A stretch of DNA of 64,000 nucleotides from positions 84,930 to 148,929 of the forward strand of contig MU623435.1 in assembly GCA_025201765.1 (NCBI GenBank). Reading direction: 5' to 3'. Shown here piece after piece: positions 41,102-51,949 of the stretch. Origin of the DNA: Daldinia sp. FL1419. Taxonomy: Eukaryota; Ascomycota; Sordariomycetes; Xylariales; Hypoxylaceae. The position numbers and the translations under genes are program-made. The notes below the pieces were generated by a model. The model did no database searches and had not been told where the DNA came from. It saw only the letters and a list, made by a program, of their open reading frames with translations. Position 1 is the stretch's first letter; every line of letters begins with the position of its first letter.

Positions 41102-42039
41102 TTTTGAGGATTGCAGTGCTATACTGTTCCGGGTCGCGGAGTGGGTTGGTTGTGGGGTTTACTCCGTGGGTAGACTTGGCTTAGGCCGGGGGCGACGATC
41201 ACCTCTTAGCTTCGGTTGTAGATCAACTACCTACCTACCTAGCCTAGGTAGTTTTTATTTCTTGTTTATCCTTAGGATAGGTTGGATTTGTTTAGTAGGT
41301 GGGTTGGAAATTGGAATAATGTAGAAAAGTCAAAAAGTGTAGTTTCGTTTTTATTTATTGCGTAGAGTAGAAGATGTAAAGTCGATCAGCCTGGTAACCG
41401 TGGTTAACAGACGAATGGTCAACGTCTATATGTGCCGTGACGATAGCCACGAGAGAATGCCCGAGTAGGCAGGGATAAACCAGGGTAGAAAGTCGTAACC
41501 GTGACTAATAAGAAAATCACCCGAGTGAGAATGGACCCAGAATAATGATAATTCCTGTGTACGAGAGTGAAACACGATTTTCGGGCGTCAGGGTTTACTG
41601 AAAGTCTCTTTAAGTTGAGTCATCCAATAACAAAAAGAGATAGACTCAAAGGAGCGGGGGTTACACAAGTCGCCACGGAGCCGAGAACTTCCACCCGGCG
41701 GATTTCGCCGCCCCGGGTTGTCGGTGCGCGGCTCTAAACTGCGGAACCCTTTGCCGATGCTGGCCAATAGAAGAAATCGATATCGGTATTAAATGGAGCC
41801 ATGCAACTCCTTCATTCTTCGTAAATGTAATGGTCTGGGTTGACTGCTTAAATGTTACAAAGACAAGAACAAGTAAGATTTAAGAATAATAAGATAGAAG
41901 GAATTGATTAACCTAGGCACTTAAGGCAATTGGCTATGGTTAGTTATTTTCATTAGTGCCATGTTACCCCAACTGCATTTTAGCTTCTATAAGCCGACTT
42001 GAAACGATAAACCCGAAGCAAGAAGCTAATATATCATCA
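41102..42039. other. Intergenic, 938 bp
   Basis: It holds the GNAT promoter, a CTACCTACCTACCTAGCC array at 41228..41252, a GC-rich hairpin at 41692..41717 and the 3' region of the SDR gene. Confidence 0.55.
41228..41252. repeat. TACC/TAGG inverted array
   Basis: Three CTAC units run into CCTAGGTAG, forming an imperfect palindrome. Confidence 0.75.
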
Positions 42040-42886
42040 TTACTTGAGACCTCCGCTCAACAATATGCTCTGACCTGTCAAGTATCCTGTTTTGCATATC
42101 ATAGTAACAATATTAGCACACTCTTCAGGAGTTCCTAACCGTCCTACTGGGATATTCTTAACATCCCCCGGCGTGCCCTCGACAAACTTCTCGTCGGGTA
42201 TCATTCCCGTTTCTCCAATCATAGCCGGGGCTACGTCGTTGACAGTGATTCCCGATTTCGCGTGCTTCATCGCCAGATTTTTCATCATGCCAGCTAAGCC
42301 CGCCTTTGAAGCTGCATAGTGGCAAGCGTTGATACCGCCTCCTTGGGCCGCTATCGAAGAGATGAAGATGATCCGGCCCCATTCGCGAGCTTCCATATGA
42401 GGGATGCTCAACTTGGAAAGAATGAAAGAGGCCCGCAAGTTCACACTGATAGTATAGTCGAATTCTTCCAAGCTCACATCCGAGATCCCATTTCGCTTCT
42501 TGCCGTAGCCTGCGTTAGAAACCAGCATATCCGGGCCATCTTGACCATGTTGCTCCTTGATTTCACGAAAGAGCCGTTCAATATCTTCTTCCGAAGCAGT
42601 ATCGACACGATGGACGGTGATCTTGCGGCCGTCGCTGCCGGGCGACTTGCGGAGGTTCTCAACTAAGAAGTCTACCGGCAGGCTATTGGTTAACCATGTC
42701 AGGGCGAGGGAAGCTCCATGAGCCCACAAATCCCGAGCACATGCAGCGCCGATACTATGATTCGTCAACGATGCATAGTTAGACAAGTTGTTTACTTATG
42801 TGAGAATATATGGCGTTAGCATACCCTCCAGAAGCGCCTGTTATAAGGGCAAGGCGACCACGGATTTCATTATCGACTCTAGGCAT
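42040..42886 (-). CDS. Short-chain dehydrogenase/reductase
   Basis: Minus-strand exons 42886..42825 and 42754..42040 give 258 aa; the 70-nt intron (GTATGC, TCTAAC branch site, TAG) splits the cofactor loop and restores LITGASGGIGAACARDL (TGxxxGIG, 16-23). Other SDR marks are LVSNAGYG (98-105), FISSIAAQ (151-158, Ser) and the YAASK pair (Tyr167, Lys171), followed by MKHAKSGITVNDVAPAMIGET, so the enzyme should be active. The C-terminal GYLTGQSILLSGGLK is the classical SDR end. The family resembles 3-oxoacyl reductases, but the substrate is unknown. Confidence 0.92.
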
Positions 42887-43788
42887 GGTTATTGGATAGA
42901 TGAAGGATGTTAGGACCTAGTAAGCTAGGGTTCAAGGTAACATTCACCAGGTCTATGTATCTTACGTTGATTTAAAAATACAAGGGCCGCCGAGATATAT
43001 GGATTACCCCATATCTTATACCTTAACCTAGGTAGTGTACCTGGTGTACTACATAGGTTAAGGTCTTGATGCGCGGGGGAGAATTTACGGAGGCGCTTGC
43101 TGCCGGTCACGGCACGGTTACACGGCTTAGTACCTACCTCAGCAGCTCAGGAGGTACCTTCTAGGTTAACCTAACCGGTTAGGAGGTACCTTCTAGGTTA
43201 ACCTAACCGGTTAGGAGGTATGCTCTAGAGCGGGCAAGAGTAGGACAGAAGGACAGAGTGGGGTTTTCGATGAATTTCCACATTTGTATCATTTTGGTTC
43301 CATAATTCGCTATCGAACCAATCAGATCATCATCGGTGGCTTCTATGGAAAATCATCAGCCACCTACCAGGAATTACAGGGATTACAAGGATTTAATTTT
43401 CAACAAGTTGTCCTCTTTTGTTTTAGGTAGCTACCTGTTAAAATATTAATACGTACTCTTTTTTCTACGGCCAAGCTCCCGCGGTGAGGTCAGAAAGCTC
43501 CAGCTAAAGGCGGCTTGGAATAGCTTGGATTTTCTATTTAGTAAAAGGCCAGATTCTACATAATAAAATAAAAAAAAGAAAGGAAAGCATTTAAATAACA
43601 AACAAGACACCACATGTTTACAAGTTGGAGACTCGCAAATAAAGTTGCATTTCGATTTCTTCCTTTTTTTTTAAAAAAAAAACTTGATGGCATCAACTTT
43701 ATTTGATTGCTTTCCACAACAACTTTTTTTGTAGCTGGTCTTCAAATTCTTTCTGCGGCGAGCTTCTCGCCAAATCACCCCGCCCAAT
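42887..43788. other. Intergenic between divergent genes, 902 bp
   Basis: It holds both promoters, the 32-bp tandem repeat (43149..43220) and A/T homopolymer tracts near 43660-43682 just upstream of the Lhs1 start. Confidence 0.6.
43149..43220. repeat. 32-bp tandem repeat built of palindromes
   Basis: Two exact 32-bp units (43149..43180, 43181..43212) plus 8 bp of a third. Each unit holds GGTACC, TAGGTTAACCTA and, across the unit join, CTAACCGGTTAG. Confidence 0.92.
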
Positions 43789-46700
43789 ATGGCACACACA
43801 TTTTCCCCTCGATCGATACTACTTTGTGTAGTTTTCTTCTTCTCTACAAATGTTCTCGCTGTGTCCGCTGTCCTAGGTATAGATCTCGGCACCGAATACA
43901 TAAAAGCTACTCTTGTCAAACCCGGTATCCCTCTCGAGATCGTCCTAACTAAGGACTCCCGAAGAAAAGAAACCTCCGCAGTCGCATTCAAACCCTCAGG
44001 AAATGCCCCCAAGAGTGGTTCCTATCCTGAGAGGGCATACGGCTCCGATGCCATGGCTCTTGCGCCTCGGTTCCCCTCCGATGTCTACCCCAACATCAAG
44101 ACCCTCCTCGGTCTTCCTACGGAGCATTCGATTGTGAAGGAATATGCTGCCAGACACCCGGCTCTGGAAATAGAAGCGCACAAGACCCGTGGTACAGTCG
44201 CTTTCAAGAGCCAAGCTACCGCTAAGGAAGAAGCGTGGATGGTAGAAGAACTGTTAGCAATGGAGCTTCAGAGTATCCAGCGCAACGCCGAAGCTCTAGC
44301 TGGTTCTGACAGCAACGTCCGATCTGTGGTTATTACGGTCCCACCATTCTATACCGTCGAAGAGAAGCGCGCTGTGGAACTGGCTGCTGAACTTGTCGGT
44401 CTCAAGGTCCTGTCTCTTATTAGCGACGGCCTTGCTGTTGGGTTAAACTACGCTACGAGCCGAACTTTCCCGACCGTCACCGACGGAGCTAAGCCAGAGT
44501 ATCACATGGTTTTCGACATAGGCGCTGGATCCGCCAAGGCAACTATCATGAAGTTTCAGGGCCGAACAGTCAAAGACATCGGCAAGTACAACAAGACGGT
44601 TCAGGAAGTACAGGTCATCGGAGCCGGTTGGGACAGAACTCTAGGTGGCGATGCTCTCAATTACTTGATTGTAGATGATATGATCTCCAAATTTGTTGAG
44701 ACATCCGCAGCTAAGAAGGCCTCCGTGACGGCGGAGAGTGTTCGGGGAAACGGACGAGCTATGGCGAAGCTTCTAAAAGATGCCGAAAGATTAAGGCATA
44801 TTCTTAGCGCCAACGCTGATACCGCCACAGGTTTTGAGGGTCTCCACGAGGATATCGACTTCAGATATAAAATCACTCGAGCAGACTTTGAAAAGCTGGC
44901 TGAAGCGCATGCCGAGAGAGTTGGCGCCACCGTCCAAAAGGCTCTAGATGTGGCCGAGCTTGACATCAAGCAACTCGACTCCATTATCCTCCACGGTGGT
45001 TCCTCGCGAACACCTTTTGTCCAGAAACAGCTTGAAAAGGTTGCTGGAGGCGACAAACTCCGCAGCAATGTTAACTCAGATGAAGCCGCAGCGTTTGGTG
45101 CAGCTTTCCGAGCTGCAGAGCTTAGCCCCAGCTTCCGAGTCAAGGAGATTAGGATCTCCGACGGCACCTTCTTCCCGGCGGGGATGAAATGGACAAACCA
45201 CCAGCACAAGCACCAACAGCAGCGACTCTGGACCGAACGATCTCTTATTGGCGCTGCCCCGAAGGAGGTCACATTTACCAACCGTGAAGATTTCTCTGTC
45301 CAGTTCTATCAACAGGTTCCCTTGTCCGACGGTAGTATTGTAGACTGGGAGACAAAGGTCTTGACGACGAAGAACCTAACGGCAACTGTTGCCTCTCTCG
45401 TCGAGAAGGGCTGCTCTCAGTCCGATATTCATTTCAAGGTTAAGCTACGACTCGCCATTGAGGATGGCGAAGTAGAAGTCGAGAAGGCTTCTGTCGAATG
45501 CGAGGCCGAAGTACAAGGCTCAGTTATGGACGGCGTCAAGAATCTATTCGGCTTCGGCAAAAACAAGGACCAGCAGCCCCTAAAAGATGGCGAAGCGGCC
45601 TCTGAGGATTCCTCGACCACCGAGTCTACTGAGACGGCCGCGACGTCTTCCGTTGAATCTAGTCCTACTACCTCATCTACGGCTGAGTCGAAATCCGCGG
45701 AATCTGCAGAGAGCACCCCGGTACCGGGTAAGAAGCAGCTTGTTGTAGTTCCAGTCGGCTATACTGTGGAGAAGGCGGGTATCCCGGGTCTTTCAAAAGC
45801 AGAATTTACCAAGTCCAAGGATCGCATCAAGGCTTTTGAGGCATCGGACAAATCCCGACGATCGAGAGAAGAGGCATTGAACCAGCTTGAAGCTTTCACC
45901 TATAGAGCTAGGGACCTATTGGAGAGCGAATCCTTCGTAGCCGCATCTACCCCTGAAGAGCGAGCTAAGCTAGAAACTAAGATTAGCGAAGCCAGTGACT
46001 GGCTCTACGAAGATGGAGTCGACGCATCTCGCGAGGAACTCAGATCTAAACTCAAGACTCTAAAAGATATTGTCGCTCCTATAGAGAAAAGAATCGAGGA
46101 GGCTGCAAAAAGGCCCGAGTTAGTCAAGAGTCTACAAAGCACACTGGACCAAACAAATACTTTCATTGATACTATCAAGGGAAAGATTGCTGAGGCCGAT
46201 GCACACATCTCTTCTCTGAGCTCCAGCACTACTTCAACTAGTGAAACTGCTTCTACCGTAACCTCCGCCCCGTCGCAAGATCCCGGTGAGTTTGATGGCC
46301 TTGAAGATGAAGAGACTACAACCTCGACAACAACCACGGCTGCTCCGGAGGAGCGTGGTCCAGTATCCCCTCTCTACACCCTTGATGATCTTAAGGAGAT
46401 TACGGAGCTATCGAAATCTGTCATCGACTGGCTAGAAGAGAAGATGGCTGAACAAGAGAAGCTTCCCGAGGCTGCGGACCCCGTCCTTTTAGCCAAGGAC
46501 CTCATAGAAAAAACCAAGAAGCTTGAGAAGGCAGGTATGGACCTAGCCATGAAGAGTGTCAGAAATTTCGAGAAGAGTAAGAAGAAGAGTAGTAGCCCGA
46601 AGAAGCCGAGCAAGTCTAAGAAGAACTCCGCCAAGACAGATAGCGACGGTTCGAAGCCGACCGCGGAGTCTAAGGACGGGGAAAACTACATCAAATTTGG

Positions 46701-46806
46701 TGAGGACGGCAAGGGCCCGACACCAGAAGAGATCGAGGAGATGATTAAGCGTCTATCCAAGGAGCAACAGAATAAGGATGAGCCAAGGACAAGGGATGAG
46801 CTATAA
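43789..46806 (+). CDS. LHS1: ER Hsp70-related chaperone Lhs1/GRP170
   Basis: A single exon of 1005 aa. A signal peptide (~1-26, ILLCVVFFFSTNVLAVSA) leads to an Hsp70 nucleotide-binding domain: LGIDLGTEYIKATLVKPG (29-46), VVITVPPFYTVEEKRAVELAAELVG, FDIGAGSAKATIMKF and IILHGGSSRTPFVQKQLEKV. The long acidic Ser/Thr-rich insertions (~600-640 and ~820-860) and an extended helical region are typical of GRP170/Lhs1. It ends KDEPRTRDEL, so the ER-retrieval signal is RDEL rather than the common HDEL. Lhs1 acts as nucleotide-exchange factor for Kar2/BiP and assists translocation. Confidence 0.95.
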   Translation: MAHTFSPRSILLCVVFFFSTNVLAVSAVLGIDLGTEYIKATLVKPGIPLEIVLTKDSRRKETSAVAFKPSGNAPKSGSYPERAYGSDAMALAPRFPSDVYPNIKTLLGLPTEHSIVKEYAARHPALEIEAHKTRGTVAFKSQATAKEEAWMVEELLAMELQSIQRNAEALAGSDSNVRSVVITVPPFYTVEEKRAVELAAELVGLKVLSLISDGLAVGLNYATSRTFPTVTDGAKPEYHMVFDIGAGSAKATIMKFQGRTVKDIGKYNKTVQEVQVIGAGWDRTLGGDALNYLIVDDMISKFVETSAAKKASVTAESVRGNGRAMAKLLKDAERLRHILSANADTATGFEGLHEDIDFRYKITRADFEKLAEAHAERVGATVQKALDVAELDIKQLDSIILHGGSSRTPFVQKQLEKVAGGDKLRSNVNSDEAAAFGAAFRAAELSPSFRVKEIRISDGTFFPAGMKWTNHQHKHQQQRLWTERSLIGAAPKEVTFTNREDFSVQFYQQVPLSDGSIVDWETKVLTTKNLTATVASLVEKGCSQSDIHFKVKLRLAIEDGEVEVEKASVECEAEVQGSVMDGVKNLFGFGKNKDQQPLKDGEAASEDSSTTESTETAATSSVESSPTTSSTAESKSAESAESTPVPGKKQLVVVPVGYTVEKAGIPGLSKAEFTKSKDRIKAFEASDKSRRSREEALNQLEAFTYRARDLLESESFVAASTPEERAKLETKISEASDWLYEDGVDASREELRSKLKTLKDIVAPIEKRIEEAAKRPELVKSLQSTLDQTNTFIDTIKGKIAEADAHISSLSSSTTSTSETASTVTSAPSQDPGEFDGLEDEETTTSTTTTAAPEERGPVSPLYTLDDLKEITELSKSVIDWLEEKMAEQEKLPEAADPVLLAKDLIEKTKKLEKAGMDLAMKSVRNFEKSKKKSSSPKKPSKSKKNSAKTDSDGSKPTAESKDGENYIKFGEDGKGPTPEEIEEMIKRLSKEQQNKDEPRTRDEL

Positions 46807-47299
46807 TAGAGGCGTTAGACAGATTTTGACAAATGACATGATGTAATTGGCGAGAGCCATACCAAGAATATTGTCTCATTCACCTTTCTGCCCACGTAAA
46901 CAAAGCTTGTAACTTTTAAAGAGCATTAAAGTTGTAAGATGATATTTGAGCTTAGATGACCCTTACGTCCACCTGTATTAAACTGTAAAATTAATCTTAC
47001 GTCTTTAATTAAATCTTTTTCTTGTAAATTTAGTTAATAACAGAATCACCCCTATTAATCTTCTTCATTTATTTTTTTAAACCCTTCTAGGGGGCTCTTG
47101 CAAAGGGCAGCTCGTTACGTTCGAATTGGGGGCACAAATATAAAGACTAAGAAATACTCAAATTCATTTATCTGATAACGACGAATCGGGGTGACAGGAC
47201 CAGGACCAGGACGAAGTCCGCCAATCCCTCTAACTATCTTACAATCCCTCTAAGACTTTACAATAACCCGCTCTGCAGGTTTTCCTCTTAGGAAACCAT
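46807..47299. other. Intergenic between convergent genes, 493 bp
   Basis: The Lhs1 3' region and the 3' side of the HNH locus. It contains AGGACC triplet repeats that run into the left hairpin motif (47206..47220) and duplicated AATCCCTCTAA units (47222..47253). Confidence 0.6.
47206..47220. repeat. Left copy of 15-bp hairpin inverted repeat
   Basis: CCAGGACGAAGTCCG; its reverse complement recurs exactly at 49162..49176 on the other side of the HNH gene. GGAC-GAA-GTCC makes a small stem-loop. Confidence 0.8.
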
Positions 47300-48773
47300 T
47301 TAAACCTCTTTAAATCTTACAGCTACATGAGAAGGGTTGGCTTTACCTAACTTCCCTTTCCTTCCTAAGTGATTGTGTTCTTTCTGCCCTTGGTTACTGC
47401 TTTCACTCTTGAAACTACTACCGAGACTAGCGATAGACTGAGATAGTGGAGGAGTAGATGGGCAAGGTGATGGGGATTGTTCGACCCGTTCGCGTTTAAC
47501 AGGTCTGTCAAGCTCAAATTCAGAGTCGTTCTCAGAATCGATCATTATCGGTTTGTCGTAATCAGGTTCACCAAAGGGGTAATCAATCTGATTGAGGTGT
47601 ACCATCTTGCCTTCTTGAACAGACCAAATTAAATCCATATCATTATCATCTTGTGCGAGTTCATCACAAGTACGTTTCCGTCCTGAACCTGGAGGTAGCC
47701 CTTGGCGTAAGTCAAGAAGGGCAATTGGAGACGATATTGTTCGAATGAGAAGTTGGGCTGGGGGGGGTCCAGTTTGCGCCTCTTCAGATTCTTCATCAGG
47801 TTTCACCTCCAAGCGGAATCTCACGGAGAAAGGACGTAAAGTCGTTGGAATGCAGCATAAAGTAGTGTTATTGAAGATTGACCAAGCGAAACGGGCAAAT
47901 AGGTACTGCGGACGAACATCATTCAATTGCTGAAAAGCCCGATTGTGGAATAGGTATTTTTGTTCGTGCAGACACGATGCATTCCCTTGTAGCACCTGAC
48001 CTACTAACTTATATTGACCATCAACCAACTTTGGTATCCCAGTAAAGTGTTTGTGATCAAATTGCCAGTGAATATCTCCGCGTAATGCGAATAAGTTGCT
48101 AGTATCATGGATTGGTATGTTATTTGTTTTGGTTATGATATATTGTTGCATTCCATTCTTCATAAACCAATCTTTCTCACCAATAGGAACGACGTGGGCC
48201 TTTTCGAGGACAGTGACAGACTTTGTTATTCGGCAAGAAATATCGCGAGTAATTATTGCTTCGCGAACCAGCGGCGGAAATGTATCTCGTATACGCTTAG
48301 GAACTCGATGGATCATTAAGTCGTTCCATATTTGAGGAATATTGTCGTGGGGAAATACCCAATCACAAAAGGAAATTGTGATAGGGTATTTGGCTAATAT
48401 CGAATTAGAAGTTTTTATTGAATATTTATAGTAAAAACTTACGGCTTGCATAACTAGGTACATGAAAGTAGTATTGGTCGTCACGAAGAATACCATCAAC
48501 AGGACGGGAGATAGGTGTTGAATTGCAATTTCTCCCTCTAGTAAAGTAGGGTTTGGGATTGTCAGACCATACGTTACCTGCTATGATACAGGCAGCATAA
48601 TAAACCAGATCATACTCGACACCTTGATTCTGAAATTGAATGAATTGTAATAAGGCTGGATGTTCGACACTATACCCAGGGTGTCGGATCTCCACTATCG
48701 TATCGTCTATATCTTCAGACTCTTCAGACGTTTCAGGTACAGGAGCAAGGAATGCCGGAATAACTTCAGACAT
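47300..48773 (-). CDS. HNH-nuclease-domain protein (HNH_2 type)
   Basis: Minus-strand exons 48773..48443 and 48393..47300 give 474 aa; the 49-nt intron (GTAAGT, TCTAAT branch site, TTAG) restores PSYASPKYPITISFCDW. The N-terminal third carries VEIRHPGY and GILRDDQYYFHVP. The nuclease core is REAIITRDISCRITKS (154-169), EKAHVVPIGEKDWF (174-187; His177) and NLFALRGDIHWQFDHKHF (210-227; Asn210, His219), an HNH/ββα-metal pattern. The last ~150 residues are Ser/Pro-rich and charged with a basic end. Proteins of this type are multicopy in fungal accessory genomes, function unknown. The locus is more AT-rich than neighbours and lies between inverted hairpin repeats. Confidence 0.85.
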
Positions 48774-49161
48774 CGTTGCAAATAATTTAACAAACAAAAT
48801 AAATTAACCAAAGAAGATGAAGATGGGAGGAATGAATAATAGAAGTACCTAGGCTTCCGCGATGAGTAAATGTAACCCCATTTCGGAATATCTATATTTC
48901 CGTTTGCCCATATTGGCATTGTAATTACGTAATGAATAATAATTCTTTATTGAACGTATTTGTGATAGCGATGTTGTAGTCACCTGATAAAGAGAGGATG
49001 CACCCAATCATAAATATTTTCTTAAACCTTAAATTTTTAGCGTGCTTTTTACCCCTTATTGTACACCTTATCAGCTTATCAACTACCTTATCAATTATTA
49101 TCAATTTCTTATTAATTTCATATAGTTAGTAATTTATTGGAAGAGTTTCAGTATAATACAC

Positions 49162-49176
49162 CGGACTTCGTCCTGG
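49162..49176. repeat. Right copy of 15-bp hairpin inverted repeat
   Basis: CGGACTTCGTCCTGG, the exact reverse complement of 47206..47220. Confidence 0.8.
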
Positions 49177-49203
49177 ATAACGGGCCATATATCGGGCCAC
49201 TTA

Positions 49204-49225
49204 GATATATATATATATATATATA
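49204..49225. repeat. (AT)n microsatellite
   Basis: About 11 AT units 28 bp beyond the right hairpin copy. Confidence 0.9.
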
Positions 49226-50192
49226 GGCTATGTTCTATTTTGGTGTGTAAGTGAAGCACCTAATGCATGTTTGTCTCTTCCGAACGTGGGTATTCAGTCC
49301 CAAGAATGCTAAAGAATATATCAATTGGGGAATACAACACTCGTACAAGACTTCACCTGGTTTACTGTAGTCGGCCGTTTGTCATCGCTAGTTATACGTA
49401 GTACATGATCTTTTTGTGCGTGGATTAGGGAAAGACATCTGAGGAAAGAACAGGGAATTATAAGTACGGGTTGGGGCATTGTCGGAAGGAGTGATACAGA
49501 GTTAAGCTAGTATTGAACTCAACTAGAGTTGTTACGTCCTTATTCGGGGATAAGCTTAGTTCATATTAATATCATAAATCCATCTTGCTGATCATATATA
49601 TGCCCTGGTGAACTACCTAACCTGGTATGTAATGCCCCAATTGAGGAAAAATAATTCAGCAATTTTAAATAGAATAGATTTACGGGGTGTTTGTCCTGTT
49701 TGCTATTGCGGCTATGCTGCACGGTTTCTAATGTACGTACATTAGATGGAAGCTTCTGAGATAGGTACATTTAGGTAATTCATATAAAATGCAGTTGCGC
49801 AAGATTACACGGGTTCCACGGAGTCCCTCAATCAAGAAGCCGCTGCGGATATCCGGCTTGGCAAGATCGTCGATAGCTGTGAAAAAAATAAATTTTTGAA
49901 TTTTTTTTGCGTCTTCAGGTTTGAAGTTGTTTAAGGTTGGGAGGAGTAACTGCAAGTAAACTGGAAGCAATCATCCAAACCACGCGCCTTCCGCAGCTGC
50001 CACAGGGGTATACCCAACTGCCACCTGCAGCTTTGAGTCTTGCAGATTTAGTGAAGCATCTCGTCCTTTGCCCAGGTAACACGCTTCCACTGATTCACCT
50101 AGCCTGGGAAAGTACCATCCAGGTTAAGGTTCTACCTATCTCATTCAATGGGTAAAGAGGTACATGTATTAGATCATTCGATGCCGCGGTTG

Positions 50193-50213
50193 CCTAGGTA
50201 GGTAGGTAGGTAT
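50193..50213. repeat. CCTAGG(TAGG)n array
   Basis: CCTAGG followed by three GTAG units; another member of the intergenic family. Confidence 0.8.
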
Positions 50214-50511
50214 GTATTTCTTAGAGGCACATGTGTAGGTACAGTACAAACTGAACAATTTTTCGATTGGCAAGAGCAATATCCACATGGAATACTTACC
50301 TATCTGGAGGGAAGTTGCACACGTCCACATCACGACACGCTCCTACCTCATATCCAAACACTACTTAGGTTAGGCATTTCCTAGGTTACTCCTTTCCATA
50401 AATTCTCTCCTCTCTCTTTTTAAATAGATTCCACCTTCCCCTTTCACACCAACCTTCTCACTCCAAGGCACCAAAGTTCTACCATTAGATCACCAAAACG
50501 GTTTCATCAAA

Positions 50512-51949
50512 ATGGCGAACTTCCCTAGTGTCCGCGTGGTGGTGATGCTCTGCCTTTCTTTCTTCACCACTGCTGTTTGGTCCCTTTCCACTGTCTCTGA
50601 CACCGGAAAGACGCTCTCTATCCCATTGTCCCATGATGCTGATATCCCTCGTCACGGTCCTACTGATTACCTCCGAACTCTGAAGAAGTACAACCTCAAC
50701 GTCCCCGCGGGCTTGCAGGAAGTTGTTGATGCTCACAAAGCTGCCACCAAGAACAACAAGATTGCCGCAGCTGGATCTGGTAAGTTTATAAATTTTAATG
50801 TTTGAATTCTTGGCGAGGAAAAAAATAGTTGGGACTAACAATAGTGTTAGGAGGTTCTGCCCCGGCCGCCGCTCACGATGGCGATCTCCTCTGGCTCACT
50901 CCCGTGGATATTGGCAACCCCCCTCAACGATTGTACCTAGATCTCGACACTGGATCATCTGATACGTACGTGCCTCCGTTGCATATTTATTATACTTGGT
51001 AATGTAGTTGACGTATGTTGACATGTACTATAGTTGGATCTTCTCGACCGACACAGACAAGGCGGAAGTGGCTGGTCAGACCCTCTGGGATCCCAGCAAG
51101 TCGTCCTCGGTCTCCAAGATTCAGAATTGTACCTGGTCTATCATCTATGGTGACTTCTCTACCTCTCAAGGTATTTGTTACAAGGACACTCTTGCCATTG
51201 GGAATCTCTCGATTCCCAATATGACGATTGAGTCGGCTACGTCTGTTTCATCAATGTTCACAGAGTCCGCAAACATGTCTGGTCTCGTAGGCTTGGCCTG
51301 GCCTTCTATTGCTCAAATGACACCACCTCAGAAGACCCTTCTTGATCTTCTACCCGAAGCGTTGAGCCAAGCTTTGTTCACAGTCGATTTGCGCCACAAT
51401 GGTAGCGATGGTTCCTTCAACTTTGGATACATCGATGACAGTCTACACACCGGAGATATTAAGTACATCGGGGTGAACACGACGGATGGCTATTGGGCTG
51501 TTCAGCAGACAGGTTTCTCCGTCGGAAGCTCAGACGTCAAGTACGAATTTAGTGAGCCGCGAGATATCATTATTGATACTGGCTCTACTCTGTTTTTTGC
51601 CCCCGAAGAGGCAGTTCAGACATACTTCGGTAGCGTTGCCGGTGCCAACTACTCGTATACTGAGTACGGATGGGTGCTTCCTTGCAACACAACCCCGCCT
51701 GACTTCATTTATGAGCTCTCAGATGCACAGGGTAACAAACTTAGCGGCTCGGTGCCTGGTGCTTACTTTGTGTACGCCCACTCCTCTGACGAGTTGTGCT
51801 ATGCTGGTCTACAGTCACTTGGCTCCTTTTCCGACATGCCGAGCATTTTTGGCGACGTGTTCCTCAAGAGTGGCTTTGCCGTCTTCGACATCGCAAACAA
51901 GAAGTTTGGAATGGCTCCGAAGCCCCTGAACACCAGCAATGACAAATGA
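50512..51949 (+). CDS. Secreted aspartic protease (pepsin family A1)
   Basis: Exons 50512..50779, 50851..50965 and 51034..51949 give 432 aa. Residues 1-~24 are a signal peptide (VRVVVMLCLSFFTTAVWS), followed by a propeptide to about residue 88. The catalytic motifs are LDLDTGSSDTWIF (Asp122) and IIIDTGSTLFFAP (Asp309), with the flap tyrosine in SIIYGDFSTSQG. Donors are GTAAGT and GTACGT; intron 2 splits DT|WIF. Several N-glycosylation sequons are present (for example NCT, NLS, NMT). Both catalytic aspartates are intact, so it should be an active endopeptidase at acid pH. No GPI signal is visible, so it is probably released. Confidence 0.94.

Larger units (their letters stand above)
48774..50511. 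other. Intergenic, 1.7 kb, AT-rich
   Basis: The HNH promoter, the right hairpin copy, an (AT)n run, a TAGG array and the protease promoter. Small frames at 49561..49970 and 49937..50155 have no support. Confidence 0.55.

Noticed and set aside
40587..41324. 245-aa plus-strand frame
   Set aside because: Antisense of the GNAT gene, which has a clear acetyl-CoA motif.
44661..46634. Several long minus-strand Ser-rich frames
   Set aside because: Shadows of the Lhs1 coding sequence.
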